DNA of 42,231 bases from Verrucomicrobiota bacterium (GCA_025353105.1 JANXRG010000102.1:1-42231); one strand, 5' to 3'. Positions 25,270-34,412 are shown, counted from the first letter of the stretch. Translations and numbers: made by a program. The notes: generated by a model not told the origin, from the sequence alone.

Positions 25270-26534
25270 CCGTGCGCGCCTCCCCGTTCGATGAGCACTG
25301 ACTCTACCCGGCGCCGCGTCGCGCGTTGAATGGTGAGCCGCAAACCGCCCGCCAGGTCGAGCGTCGTGCCGGCTTTTGGAATGTACCCGAGACGATTGAT
25401 GATCAGGCCACCGAGAGTGTCGAGGCCGACCGTCTCCAACGGGACTCCAAGCCGCTCGGCGAGATCGTCGAGTCGTGCCTGGCCGCTTGCCACGAGGCTT
25501 CCGTTGGGCTGATTCTCGATCGACGGACCATCGGCGCCGCCGGGCATCGCATCGCCGAGGATTTCCTCGATGAGATCCGCCGGCGTGACGATTCCCTCGT
25601 AGCCGCCGTATTCGTCGACGACCACCGCCATGCCCTGGCGATGCGTGAGAAAACTCCGCAGCAGTTGCACGGCGGCCATTGTTTCCGGGACATAGCTGGG
25701 CGGGAGCAGGCTCTCCACGTAGTGCTCGCCCGGCGATTCCAACAGGAAGGAGCGCGCATCGAGCACGCCAAGAATATCGTCGGGCGTGTCGCCGTACACC
25801 GGCACGAAACGATGCCGGCCCTCGCGCAGTTTTGCTTCGCCTCCAGCGTTGGTCAGATCATCCGACAACGCGAATGCGTCGACGCGCGGAGTCATGCAAT
25901 CCTTCGCCGTCTTGTTCCCCAGCTTGATCAACTCGCCGACGATCGCCCCTTCCGCTCCGCGCAAGGTGCCCGCTTCCCCCGCGAGTTCCGCCAGCGACTC
26001 CAGTTCCTCCGGCGTGAGCGGAGCGCCCGCCTTCCAACGGTGCGGCGTGAGCCAGTCGGCGAGCCATTCTCCCGTCCGTTCGAGCGCGTCGCCCACCGGT
26101 ACCAGCACCGGACTCAGCCACCGCAGCACGGCGACCGCCTGGCGCGCAATCGGCTCGGGCCGTTTGAGCGCGAGGAGCTTTGGAAACAAGTCGCAGGCGC
26201 CGATCACAATCGCAAAAAGGATCGGCGCCGCCGCCCACCGCGGCAGCTCCCGCGCGAAAAGCGCTGGAATCTGCTTCTCGAATAGCAGCAGGCAAAGCAG
26301 GCACAGCGGCAGGGTGACCAGCACGTCGGCCACCACCAGCATGCCCAACAGCCGCCGCGGGCGCGCCAAAAATTCCGCGATCAGCGCGCCATCGCGCGGC
26401 CGCGACGCCCTCACGGCCTCGATCTGCGCACCGCGCAACGAGAACAGCGCGGTCTCCGCCGCGGAAAAAAAGGCCGACGCCGCGCCGAGACATAAAATCA
26501 GGGCGAGCAGAATGGGCGTGAGACCGGGCGACAT
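25266..26534 (-). CDS. DUF21/CBS/CorC_HlyC membrane protein (CNNM/CorC family)
   Basis: A full-length family member of 422 aa: DUF21 membrane domain (SAFFSAAETALFSLRGAQIE), a tandem CBS pair (starting near TAKDCMTPRVDAFALS, with RFVPVYGDTPDDILGVLDA and GMAVVVDEYGGYEGIVTPADLIEEI as seen) and the C-terminal CorC_HlyC transporter-associated domain (ending with LRLTIQRATRRRVESVLIE). The family was first named for hemolysin C but works in divalent-cation homeostasis. It is the first gene of a two-gene unit; TAAAGC lies 9 nt before the ATG. Confidence 0.9.
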   Translation of the reverse strand: MSPGLTPILLALILCLGAASAFFSAAETALFSLRGAQIEAVRASRPRDGALIAEFLARPRRLLGMLVVADVLVTLPLCLLCLLLFEKQIPALFARELPRWAAAPILFAIVIGACDLFPKLLALKRPEPIARQAVAVLRWLSPVLVPVGDALERTGEWLADWLTPHRWKAGAPLTPEELESLAELAGEAGTLRGAEGAIVGELIKLGNKTAKDCMTPRVDAFALSDDLTNAGGEAKLREGRHRFVPVYGDTPDDILGVLDARSFLLESPGEHYVESLLPPSYVPETMAAVQLLRSFLTHRQGMAVVVDEYGGYEGIVTPADLIEEILGDAMPGGADGPSIENQPNGSLVASGQARLDDLAERLGVPLETVGLDTLGGLIINRLGYIPKAGTTLDLAGGLRLTIQRATRRRVESVLIERGGAHG

Positions 26535-26602
26535 GGGCGTTAGCTTTAGGTTACCGGTGGAAACCCTGAATTCGAATTCGATTTCTCCGCCCGGTCCGCC
26601 CT

Positions 26603-27058
26603 ATGAAGAAAAGTCAGCGTATTGCCCGGCTTGTCGCCTCGCTCCCGGTGGAGCACCAATCGGCGCTCGACGCCCGCTATCTCGGCTACTTTACCTGCTT
26701 CAATGCCGGCCAGTATTACGAGGCTCATGATGTCCTCGAGGATCTTTGGCTCCAGGACCGGTCGAATCCGGAGAGCGCTTTTTACAAAGCGTTGATCCAA
26801 TTCGCCGGCGCGTTTGTGCACCTCAAGAAGCAGCGGGAGCGGCCGCACCACCCCAAGGACCGCGATCGCCTCGCGCCGGCGGCGCGTTTGTTCAAGCTCG
26901 CCCGCAAACATCTGCAGCCGTTCACGCCGCACCATCGCCATCTGGCCGTCGCCCAGGTCTGCCAGCTCTGCGACCGCCTCAGCGAAGCGATCGCCGCATC
27001 GAATTTTCGCGAGAACCCCTGGAACCCAGCGCAGCCGCCCCAGCTCGCGCTGGATTGA
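26603..27058 (+). CDS. DUF309-domain protein
   Basis: A soluble protein of 151 aa. The DUF309 signature is visible: FNAGQYYEAHDVLEDLW (about 33-49) followed by ALIQFAGAFVHLKK (about 64-77). The family is all-helical and of unknown function; the conserved His/Glu residues of EAHDVLEDLW suggest metal binding. It is transcribed divergently from the DUF21 gene (68 bp between) and convergent with xdhC-like (24 bp). No Shine-Dalgarno; the start follows a C-rich stretch. Confidence 0.83.
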   Translation: MKKSQRIARLVASLPVEHQSALDARYLGYFTCFNAGQYYEAHDVLEDLWLQDRSNPESAFYKALIQFAGAFVHLKKQRERPHHPKDRDRLAPAARLFKLARKHLQPFTPHHRHLAVAQVCQLCDRLSEAIAASNFRENPWNPAQPPQLALD

Positions 27059-27082
27059 ATCACCCGCGCGCCGCATCGCCCG

Positions 27083-27853
27083 CTAGAGCTTGAGGTGGCC
27101 GCCCTTGCGACGGCGCAGAATTTGCAGCAGTTCGGCCACCACGCTGACCGCGATCTCCATCGGCGAATCGCTACCGATGTCGAGACCGATGGGCGCGAAG
27201 ACACGATCCAGGGACTCGCGCGAAACGCCCTGCGCGATCAATTCGTCAAACACGCGCCGGACCTTTCGCCGGCTGCCAATCATCCCGATGTAGCCGGGCC
27301 CCGGTTTCAGGCCCAGCGCGGCGGCGAGTGCGGCGCGATCCAAGTCCGGGTTCCGGTTCACGATGACGAGCGCGTCCGTCGCGCGCCAATGCGCCGTGCC
27401 GATAGTTTCCTCCGGCGGTCGACCGTCCGCGGCCGGCTGGCGATCATCCAGCAACGTGACGTGCAGGCCGCATTCGCCCGCCAGGCGCGCGGTCGCCGCA
27501 CCGCAGTGCCCCGCGCCAATCACGAAGAGTCGCTCGCGCGATCCCATCGGTTCGATGAACACCGTGACCCGGCCGCCGCAGATCGCGCCGAAGGACTCCG
27601 GCTCATCTTCGCGGAGGACGTATTCACGCAGCCGGGCGGCGCCGTCCGCCAGACAGCTCTGCGCCTCCGCGATGACGAGCGCTTCAAATTTCCCCCCGCC
27701 AATCGTGCCCGACACGCGGCAATCCGCATAAATGAGCATGCGCGCACCGGCCTCGCGCGGGGTCGAGCCATCGGCCTGCACGACCGTCGCCATGGCGAAC
27801 ATCACGCCCGCCAGACGGGCCGATTCAGCCTCGGCAAAAATGGACTCGGCCAT
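27083..27853 (-). CDS. XdhC/CoxI-family protein
   Basis: In the model systems, XdhC binds molybdenum cofactor, helps its sulfuration and hands it to xanthine dehydrogenase-type enzymes. This 256-aa protein has the N-terminal XdhC_CoxI part (TPREAGARMLIYAD, then GTIGGGKFEALVI) and the C-terminal Rossmann part (FVIGAGHCGAATARLA; then YIGMIGSRRKVRRVFDEL). No dehydrogenase genes are near, so its partner is elsewhere. It starts 6 nt after the response regulator gene, which makes an unusual operon. Confidence 0.88.
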   Translation of the reverse strand: MAESIFAEAESARLAGVMFAMATVVQADGSTPREAGARMLIYADCRVSGTIGGGKFEALVIAEAQSCLADGAARLREYVLREDEPESFGAICGGRVTVFIEPMGSRERLFVIGAGHCGAATARLAGECGLHVTLLDDRQPAADGRPPEETIGTAHWRATDALVIVNRNPDLDRAALAAALGLKPGPGYIGMIGSRRKVRRVFDELIAQGVSRESLDRVFAPIGLDIGSDSPMEIAVSVVAELLQILRRRKGGHLKL

Positions 27854-27859
27854 GCGCCG

Positions 27860-28318
27860 TCAACCTTCCATCGCGCGGGAAACCTCGCGCAGCAGCTCCG
27901 AGATGCTGTAGGGCTTGGTCACCATTCCACAAAATCCGTGATCGCGGTAATTGGTCAGCACGGGGTTCTGCAGATATCCGCTGGCCACGATCGCGCGGAC
28001 CTTCGGATCCAGATCGCGCAGGGCGCGAATCGTCTCCTCCCCGTTCATCCCACCCAGCGGGATGGTCAGGTCCATAATGACTAAATCAAACGGGCGGCCC
28101 AGCTCCATCGCCTCGCGATAACGGCGCACGGTTTCCCCGCCCTCGGCCGAGGTAGCCACCTCGTGGCCGAAGCTTCCCAGCAACTCGCGCAGCAGCTCGC
28201 AAATGATCTCCTCATCGTCCATCACGAGGATGCGTCGACGGACGGAAGCCGCTGCCGGCGCCTCCACGCGGGAAGGAGTCGGCTGACCGGCGTCAGAGGC
28301 GGAGGATGTGAAGATCAT
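27860..28318 (-). CDS. Single-domain response regulator (receiver only)
   Basis: A 152-aa protein with one receiver domain (about 28-150) after a disordered N-terminus. Visible residues are the acidic pair D34-D35, phospho-acceptor D83 in VIMDLTIPLGGMNG, S113 at the Thr/Ser switch position and K135 in TKPYS. There is no output domain. The domain resembles receivers found at the C-terminus of hybrid histidine kinases (LTIPLGGMNGEETI), so it may act in a phosphorelay with an unlinked kinase. It heads the unit with xdhC-like and is divergent from the glycosyltransferase gene (110 bp). Confidence 0.88.
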   Translation of the reverse strand: MIFTSSASDAGQPTPSRVEAPAAASVRRRILVMDDEEIICELLRELLGSFGHEVATSAEGGETVRRYREAMELGRPFDLVIMDLTIPLGGMNGEETIRALRDLDPKVRAIVASGYLQNPVLTNYRDHGFCGMVTKPYSISELLREVSRAMEG

Positions 28319-28417
28319 CCAGTTACCAGCAGCAGAAGCTAGTCTCGCGCCCGGTGCAGGTCAAAGCCTCACCTTGGGGCTGGCGAGTTTTTGCCTCCGC
28401 CCGATTATTTTCCCGTC

Positions 28418-28423
28418 TATCGT
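28418..28423 (+). promoter_or_regulatory. -10-like TATCGT before the glycosyltransferase start
   Basis: TATCGT ends 5 nt before ATG 28429. No good -35 at 16-18 bp (TTGCCT is 21 bp away). It fits the leaderless pattern. Confidence 0.35.
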
Positions 28424-28428
28424 GCCGG

Positions 28429-29622
28429 ATGCTCTATCTGGACGTCACGAGCTCCTGCAAATCACCCATGAGCACGGGCGTCCAGCGCGTCGTCCGTTCC
28501 ATCCACCGGGCGCTGAAATCGCGGACCCCCGTCCAGCCCGTGATTTGGGACGACCCCCTGGCCAGCTACTGCCGCCTGTCCGCGCGCGAGCAGGCCTTTC
28601 TCGAGTCGGCGGACACATCGACCTTCGCCTCCGCCGCGGAACCGGAGACCGCGGCGAATCCGTGGCCATGGAGCAAGGTCCAACGCCACTTTGCGCACCG
28701 CCTTTGCCGGCTCGACCTCGCCGCCCGGTTGGGCCCGGACGACGTGTTCTTCGTGCCCGAAATATTTCAGGATCGCCGGATTGAGTGGTTCGCCGCGCTC
28801 CCGGGGGATCGTCCCGCCCGGCGCGTCGCATTTTTTCACGACGCCATTGTCTGGCGTCATCCCGAACTTTGCCCGCCGCGACGCCACGCCCGGTTTGAGG
28901 AATACATGGCAGCCCTCGCTGGCTTCGACGGGATCGTCACCAATTCGGAACAATCCTCGTCGGACCTCCGCGATTTCTGGAAAACGCGCGGGGTCGCGCA
29001 CCCACCACGGGTGACGCCTCATCCATTGGCGATCGACGAGGCCGGCCGACCGAGGTCGCCCGTCGCCTCACCCGCTCCGCGCACGGTGCTTTGTGTCGCG
29101 ACGCTCGAGGCCCGGAAGAATCATCTCGCGTTGCTCGCCGCCTCCGAACGTCTGTGGAACGAAGGCGTCGTCTTCGAACTGGACCTCATTGGCCGCACGA
29201 CCCGCCATTGGGGTGAACGCGTGATCGCGGAAATTGAGCGCCTGAAAAAAGCCGGTCGCCCAGTGCGCTGGCAGATGCACGTGAATGACAGCCGACTCCG
29301 GCGCGCCTACGAGGAATGTCGCTTCACCGTGTTCCCGTCGCTTGTCGAGGGATTCGGACTCCCGATTCTCGAAAGTCTCTGGCACGGTAAGCCCTGTATC
29401 TGCGCGGATCGCGGGGCGATCGCCGAGACCGCCACGGGCGGCGGCTGCCGGACGATCGACGTCACCTGCCCCGATGCGATCACGGACGCCATGCGCGAAC
29501 TGCTGGCCAGCGACGAGGCACTCGATCGTCTCGCGCGCGAGGCCGCCGCGCGGATCTTCCCGACGTGGGACAACTACGCCGACTGGCTCCGCCCGACGCT
29601 AATGGAGGGGAGCAGGGAGTGA
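28429..29622 (+). CDS. Glycosyltransferase, GT4 family (GT-B fold)
   Basis: It moves a sugar from an activated donor to an acceptor, probably in polysaccharide, LPS or glycan assembly. The 397-aa protein (from ATG 28429) has an N-terminal opening MLYLDVTSSCKSPMSTGVQR, seen in the mannosyltransferase-like group, and a C-terminal donor-binding domain with the EX7E-type motif in VEGFGLPILESLWHGKP. VLCVATLEARKNH begins that domain. No other polysaccharide genes are near. Upstream in-frame codons to 28354 look non-coding. It is convergent with folC (3 bp between stops). Confidence 0.87.
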   Translation: MLYLDVTSSCKSPMSTGVQRVVRSIHRALKSRTPVQPVIWDDPLASYCRLSAREQAFLESADTSTFASAAEPETAANPWPWSKVQRHFAHRLCRLDLAARLGPDDVFFVPEIFQDRRIEWFAALPGDRPARRVAFFHDAIVWRHPELCPPRRHARFEEYMAALAGFDGIVTNSEQSSSDLRDFWKTRGVAHPPRVTPHPLAIDEAGRPRSPVASPAPRTVLCVATLEARKNHLALLAASERLWNEGVVFELDLIGRTTRHWGERVIAEIERLKKAGRPVRWQMHVNDSRLRRAYEECRFTVFPSLVEGFGLPILESLWHGKPCICADRGAIAETATGGGCRTIDVTCPDAITDAMRELLASDEALDRLAREAAARIFPTWDNYADWLRPTLMEGSRE

Positions 29623-29625
29623 TGG

Positions 29626-30882
29626 CTACTGCCAGCTTGGCTCGGGCACTTCCGCACCTCGCAGGAGCGCAAGCGCTTCACCGACGAGATAAAGCGAACC
29701 ACCGATCAGAATCGGCTCCGGAAATTCACGAGCCCGCTGGAGAGCGGCGGCGAGGCTTGGCATCGCCTCGCACGACGCGTGTCTCGCCACGATCGCACAA
29801 AGCGACTCCGCCGAATGGGCGCGCGGATTTCGCGCGGCGACGGCGAATCCACGCGCCATGAGCGGAGCGAGCGCGGCCGCGACCCCGTCCGCATCCTTGT
29901 CCCGCATCAGCGCAAGGATGACCGTTGCCTGGCGCGATCCAAACTGCTCCCGCCAGGTCTGAGCGAGGCGTTCCGCCGCCGCCGGATTGTGCGCGCCGTC
30001 GAGCACGAGGTGCCCGTCTTCGAGCACCTGAAACCGCCCCGGCCACGAGACATCGCGCAAGGCCGGCGCAATCGCTGACTCGTGGGGCGGTAGTCCAGCC
30101 GCCCGCATCGCCGCAAGGGCCAGTGCCGCATTGTGCCTTTGATGATCGCCCACCAGCCCGAGCGCGCGGTCCCATGACGCGGTGATAAACTCAATCTTTG
30201 ATCCTTGCGCGGTCGCCATGCCACGAAAGATCTCCTCGACCTCCGGTGCTTGCGGCGCCGACACGACGGGCACGCCCGGTTTGATGATGCCCGCTTTCTC
30301 GGCGGCGATTTCTCCAAGCGAATCGCCCAGATAGTTCTGATGATCGAGCGCCACCGGGGTGAGCACGGACACCGCCGGTAGCACGACATTCGTCGCGTCC
30401 AGGCGTCCGCCCAGGCCGGTCTCCCAAACGATGACCTCCGCGCGCTCGGCTCGGAAATGATCCAGCGCGAGCGCGGTAACGAACTCGAAAAAGGTCGGCG
30501 GATGCTCCCAATCGCGCGTCAGATCTCGCAGCGATTCGATCCCATCGCGCGCCCCGGCCTCCGCGATGTTCGTTCCGTCGACGCGAATCCGTTCACAAAA
30601 TGAAACGAGGTGGGGCGAGGTGTACAGGCCGGTGCGATAACCGCCCGCGCGGCAGAGCGCATCGAGCAGGGCGCAGACCGAGCCCTTGCCGTTGGTCCCG
30701 GCCACGTGAAGAAAAACGGGGGGGAAACGGCCCGGCGTCTCGTCGAAATCCAGCGCCGCGAGCAGGCGCCGCATGTTGTCGAGACCCAGCTTGATCCCGG
30801 TTACCTGTGTCGCGTAAAGCCAGCGCAACGAATCCGAAAATCGGTCGACCTTCGAGTGTCGGCCGTCGACCGCTGTCTTCAT
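29626..30882 (-). CDS. folC: Folylpolyglutamate / dihydrofolate synthase
   Basis: It adds glutamate to dihydropteroate and to folates in the cytoplasm. The 418-aa protein has the Mur-ligase-type ATP loop AGTNGKGSV (61-69), ETGLGGRLDATNV for the substrate side and DGAHNPAAAE, which starts the C-terminal domain. Length is normal. Its ATG overlaps the accD stop by 4 nt (ATGA), the accD-folC order known from many bacteria including E. coli. The folate enzyme FolK is encoded at 10994-11494. Confidence 0.95.
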   Translation of the reverse strand: MKTAVDGRHSKVDRFSDSLRWLYATQVTGIKLGLDNMRRLLAALDFDETPGRFPPVFLHVAGTNGKGSVCALLDALCRAGGYRTGLYTSPHLVSFCERIRVDGTNIAEAGARDGIESLRDLTRDWEHPPTFFEFVTALALDHFRAERAEVIVWETGLGGRLDATNVVLPAVSVLTPVALDHQNYLGDSLGEIAAEKAGIIKPGVPVVSAPQAPEVEEIFRGMATAQGSKIEFITASWDRALGLVGDHQRHNAALALAAMRAAGLPPHESAIAPALRDVSWPGRFQVLEDGHLVLDGAHNPAAAERLAQTWREQFGSRQATVILALMRDKDADGVAAALAPLMARGFAVAARNPRAHSAESLCAIVARHASCEAMPSLAAALQRAREFPEPILIGGSLYLVGEALALLRGAEVPEPSWQ

Positions 30883-31742
30883 TTCACGCTGCGCGCGGCC
30901 ATCATGTAGCCGAGCACGCGGGACAGCGTTTCCCGCATCTTGGGTCGAGGCACGATGATGTCGATCAACCCGTGGTCCTGTAAGAATTCCGCCGTCTGGA
31001 ATCCGGCCGGCAGATCCTGATGCGTCGTTTCCTTGATCACGCGTGGCCCGGCGAAGCCAATCATCGCCTTCGGCTCCGCGATGTGCAGGTCGCCGAGCGT
31101 GGCAAAGCTCGCGGTCACGCCACCGGTGGTCGGATGCGTGAGCACGGAGAGGTAGGGAAGCTTCTCCCGGGCGTGACGGGCGAGCGCGCCGCTCGTCTTG
31201 GCCATCTGCATCAATCCGAGCATGCCTTCGTACATGCGGGCGCCACCGCTCTGGCTGACGATGATGACCGGCACGCCGCGCTCGGTCGCGCCCTCGATGT
31301 TGCGGGTGATTTTCTCACCGACGACGGAACCCATGCTTCCGCCAAGAAACGAAAAATCCATCACGGAGATTCCGAGGACCCAGCCTTCAATGGCGCCGAA
31401 TCCACATACGACGGCCTCGTTCAAGCCGGTCTTGCGAATGTTCGTCTCGAGCCGCTCCGCGTACGAAGCGGCGCCTTTGAACTTCAACGCATCGACCGAG
31501 GTCAGGTCGGCGTCCGACTCCTCAAAGCTTCCGGCGTCGAGCAGATGATCGAGCCTTTCGTGCGAACCGATCGGGAAATGGTAGCCGCAGCTCGTGCAGA
31601 CGCGCTGGTTCTGGCTCAGCTCGATGTTGTGCAGGACGGCCCCGCAGTCCGGGCATTTCGTCCACAGCCCGTCCGGAATCGCACGCTTCTTCTTGCCGTC
31701 CCCGGAGAAGAGTCGCTTGGGAAAATTCGGCATGCCCGGCAT
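30879..31742 (-). CDS. accD: Acetyl-CoA carboxylase carboxyltransferase subunit beta
   Basis: AccD and AccA move the carboxyl group from biotin to acetyl-CoA, giving malonyl-CoA for fatty acids. The 287-aa protein has the N-terminal zinc ribbon (C30, C33, C49, C52) and the crotonase-like carboxyltransferase core (MDFSFLGGSMGSVVGEKI, SGGARMYEGMLGLMQMAKTS, and GFAGPRVI for CoA binding). Either ATG 31742 or ATG 31733 could start it; the TAACAC on the minus strand at 31749-31744 is better spaced for the second. No Shine-Dalgarno is present. Operon with folC. Confidence 0.95.
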   Translation of the reverse strand: MPGMPNFPKRLFSGDGKKKRAIPDGLWTKCPDCGAVLHNIELSQNQRVCTSCGYHFPIGSHERLDHLLDAGSFEESDADLTSVDALKFKGAASYAERLETNIRKTGLNEAVVCGFGAIEGWVLGISVMDFSFLGGSMGSVVGEKITRNIEGATERGVPVIIVSQSGGARMYEGMLGLMQMAKTSGALARHAREKLPYLSVLTHPTTGGVTASFATLGDLHIAEPKAMIGFAGPRVIKETTHQDLPAGFQTAEFLQDHGLIDIIVPRPKMRETLSRVLGYMMAARSVK

Positions 31743-31818
31743 CGTGTTAGTTGGTGCGCGAGGTCACGCGTCCGTCATCATTTAACAGTGAGCGCCGCAC
31801 CGCCGCAATCCCTCATCA

Positions 31819-32982
31819 TCACACCGCGTCAAGCGCGTACTTCAGATCCGCAATCAGGTCGTTGGGATCCTCCACGCCGCAAGACAGGCGCACAAAGGAA
31901 TCGACGATGCCCAGCGCCTCGCGCTGCTCGACGGGAATCGTCCCATGAGTCATCAGGGCGGGGTGCTCGATCAGGCTCTCGACCCCGCCGAGGCTTTCGG
32001 CGAGCGAGAACAGATGGCAGCGCTCCAGGAAGCGGCGCGTGCCGGCGAGATCGGTCTTCAGCGTCATCGCGATCATGCCGCCGTAGCCGCTCATCTGGCG
32101 ACCGGCGAGCTCGTGGTGCGGATGGCTGCGCAGACCCGGATACCGCACGGAGGCCACTTTTGGATTCCACTCCAACCACTCGGCGATGAGGAGCGCGTTC
32201 GCGCAATGCCGCTCCATGCGCAAGGCCAGCGTTTTGATGCCGCGCAGCGCGAGGAAGGAATCGAATGGCCCGAGGATCGCGCCCACCGCGTTTTGCAGAT
32301 ATGCGATTTTCTCGGCGATTTCCTGGTGACGCGGCTCGCGCCCCACGATGGCCGTGCCGCCAATCATGTCCGAATGCCCGTTGAGATACTTGGTGAGCGA
32401 ATGCACCACGACGTCGAATCCGACCTCGAGCGGCCGCTGCAGAATGGGGCTCGCGAAGGTGTTGTCCGCGACGCTGATCAAATTGTTGTCCTGTGCGAAG
32501 CGCGCGATCGCCTCGAGATCGATCAGCTTGAGCATCGGGTTACTCGGCGTCTCGACCCAGATCATGCGCGTCTCGGGCCGCAACGCGGATTTCAACACCG
32601 AGGGATCGCTGAGATCGAGGAATGTAAACCGATGGTTGGCGGAGCGTTTGCGCACGCGCTCAAACAGCCGGTACGTGCCGCCGTACAGATCATCGCTCGC
32701 GATGACGTGCGCTCCACTGTCGAGCACCTCGAGCACGGTCGACATCGCCGCCAGACCGGAGGCGAACGCGAACGCCCGCGAGCCGCTTTCGAGATCCGCC
32801 AGGCAACGTTCCAGTGCGCTGCGGGTCGGATTGATCGACCGCGCGTAATCGTAGCCCTTGTGCACGCCAGGGCTGTCCTGCACGTAAGTCGACGTGGCGT
32901 AGATGGGCGGCATGATCGCGCCCGTGGACGGGTCGGGCGACTGGCCGGCGTGGATGACGCGGGTGGGAAGCGTGTGGGACAT
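31819..32982 (-). CDS. Cystathionine gamma-lyase / gamma-synthase family (PLP)
   Basis: A PLP enzyme of the Cys/Met metabolism family, 387 aa from ATG 32982. The lysine that binds PLP is K198 in VVHSLTKYLNGHSD; other marks are YDYARSINPTRSALE and WVETPSNPMLKL. It follows the cystathionine beta-synthase gene by 29 bp, so the pair most likely runs reverse transsulfuration (homocysteine plus serine to cystathionine, then to cysteine), making this a gamma-lyase; gamma-synthase activity (metB) cannot be excluded by sequence. The frame is open upstream to 33486 but that covers the beta-synthase gene antisense-free in another frame and is not used. A C/T-rich tract, no Shine-Dalgarno, precedes the ATG. 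Confidence 0.88.
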   Translation of the reverse strand: MSHTLPTRVIHAGQSPDPSTGAIMPPIYATSTYVQDSPGVHKGYDYARSINPTRSALERCLADLESGSRAFAFASGLAAMSTVLEVLDSGAHVIASDDLYGGTYRLFERVRKRSANHRFTFLDLSDPSVLKSALRPETRMIWVETPSNPMLKLIDLEAIARFAQDNNLISVADNTFASPILQRPLEVGFDVVVHSLTKYLNGHSDMIGGTAIVGREPRHQEIAEKIAYLQNAVGAILGPFDSFLALRGIKTLALRMERHCANALLIAEWLEWNPKVASVRYPGLRSHPHHELAGRQMSGYGGMIAMTLKTDLAGTRRFLERCHLFSLAESLGGVESLIEHPALMTHGTIPVEQREALGIVDSFVRLSCGVEDPNDLIADLKYALDAV

Positions 32983-33011
32983 TGAAGAAAAGGAGGAAGG
33001 AGGAAAGCCCC

Positions 33012-34406
33012 TTATTTTACCGAGCGGCGCAGTTGGGCGAGCAGGTCGGTACGCGTGATGAGGCCGAGGAAACGGCCGTCTTCGCAGACGATGGCGACGT
33101 GGCCGCGGTCGAAAATCTCGGTGAGTTTTTCGCGCGACTCGGTGGGCGCCACGGTGACGAGCTTGTCGTTCATGGCCGTGCTCACCGGATCGCGGAATCG
33201 CTCGGCTGAGCCTTGGACGCGCAGAAGAAGATCGGATTCGTCGAGGATGCCGATCGCCTCGCCGGCGGCGTTGAGCACCGGCAACTGCGAGATCTCCGCG
33301 AGGCGCATGCGCTTGAACGCGGTTAGCAACGTGTCGTCCGGTCCGACGAACACCACGTCCGAGTCCTCGTGGCGGCGCGAAATCAGATCGCGCAGGTCGC
33401 CATGCTGCGGTCGGCGCAGGAAACCCTGCTCGGCCATCCAGAAATCGTTGAACATCTTCGAAAGATATTTGTTGCCGCTGTCGCAAAGAAACGTGACCAC
33501 GCGCTTGGGCACAGTCTGCGAGCGGCAGTAGCGCAGAGCGGCCGCGATGAGCGTGCCGGATGAGGATCCGCCGAGCAGGCCCTCCTTGCTCAACAGTTCG
33601 CGCGCGACGAGGAAGCTTTCCTCATCGGTCACGGTGATCGCATGGCGAGCGAAGGAGATGTCGCAGACGTCGGGAATGAAATCCTCGCCGATGCCCTCCA
33701 CGGCCCAGCTGCCGGCGGTGCCGAGTTTCCCGGTGTTCACGTACGACGCGAGAATGGAGCCTTCGGGATCCGCGAGCACCATCTCGCAGTCCGGGTTCAC
33801 GCGCGCAAAGTAGCGACCGAGCCCCGTCAGCGTGCCGCCGGAGCCGACTCCGACGACCACCGCATCGATCTCATGGCCCATCTGCTCCCAAATTTCCGGC
33901 CCGGTGGACCGCTCGTGCGCGATCGGATTGTCGGGGTTGTTGAACTGGTTCACGTAAAACGAATTCGGAATCTCGAGCGCGAGCCGGGCCGCGATGTCCT
34001 GATAATATTCCGGATGGCCTTTGCCGACATCGCTGCGCGTGATGCGAATCTCCGCCCCGAGCGCCTTGAGATGGAGGACTTTTTCCTGCGCCATCTTGTC
34101 GGGAATCACGAGAATCGTCCGGTACCCCTTTGCCTGCGCCACGAGTGCGAGACCGAGGCCGGTGTTGCCGGCGGTCGCTTCGATGACCGTCGCCCCCGGC
34201 TTCAATCGTCCGTCGCGCTCGGCCGCCTCGATCATCGCGAGTGCGATGCGATCCTTGATTGAACCCGTTGGATTCTGGTTCTCAAGCTTGACGAAAAGCC
34301 GGCAGAGCCCGGTGTCGATGCGGGTGATCTCAACGATCGGCGTATTTCCGATGAGGCCCAACACGCCCGGGGGGGCGAGTTCGGAAGTGGGGGCGGTGGG
34401 GGGCAT
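33012..34406 (-). CDS. Cystathionine beta-synthase (PLP domain plus CBS pair)
   Basis: The 464-aa protein has a fold type II PLP domain (about 12-325) with the PLP lysine K51 in NPTGSIKDRIA, the GNTGLGLA loop, and the phosphate-binding GVGSGGTLTGLG loop. A tandem CBS-domain pair (about 335-460) follows, as in eukaryotic cystathionine beta-synthases, and could bind S-adenosylmethionine or adenosyl nucleotides. No heme-binding N-terminus. Serine dehydration with homocysteine yields cystathionine. It is the first gene of the two-gene unit with the gamma-lyase gene. A cysteine synthase role is possible but less likely given the CBS domains and the partner. Confidence 0.9.
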   Translation of the reverse strand: MPPTAPTSELAPPGVLGLIGNTPIVEITRIDTGLCRLFVKLENQNPTGSIKDRIALAMIEAAERDGRLKPGATVIEATAGNTGLGLALVAQAKGYRTILVIPDKMAQEKVLHLKALGAEIRITRSDVGKGHPEYYQDIAARLALEIPNSFYVNQFNNPDNPIAHERSTGPEIWEQMGHEIDAVVVGVGSGGTLTGLGRYFARVNPDCEMVLADPEGSILASYVNTGKLGTAGSWAVEGIGEDFIPDVCDISFARHAITVTDEESFLVARELLSKEGLLGGSSSGTLIAAALRYCRSQTVPKRVVTFLCDSGNKYLSKMFNDFWMAEQGFLRRPQHGDLRDLISRRHEDSDVVFVGPDDTLLTAFKRMRLAEISQLPVLNAAGEAIGILDESDLLLRVQGSAERFRDPVSTAMNDKLVTVAPTESREKLTEIFDRGHVAIVCEDGRFLGLITRTDLLAQLRRSVK

Positions 34407-34412
34407 GCGACC

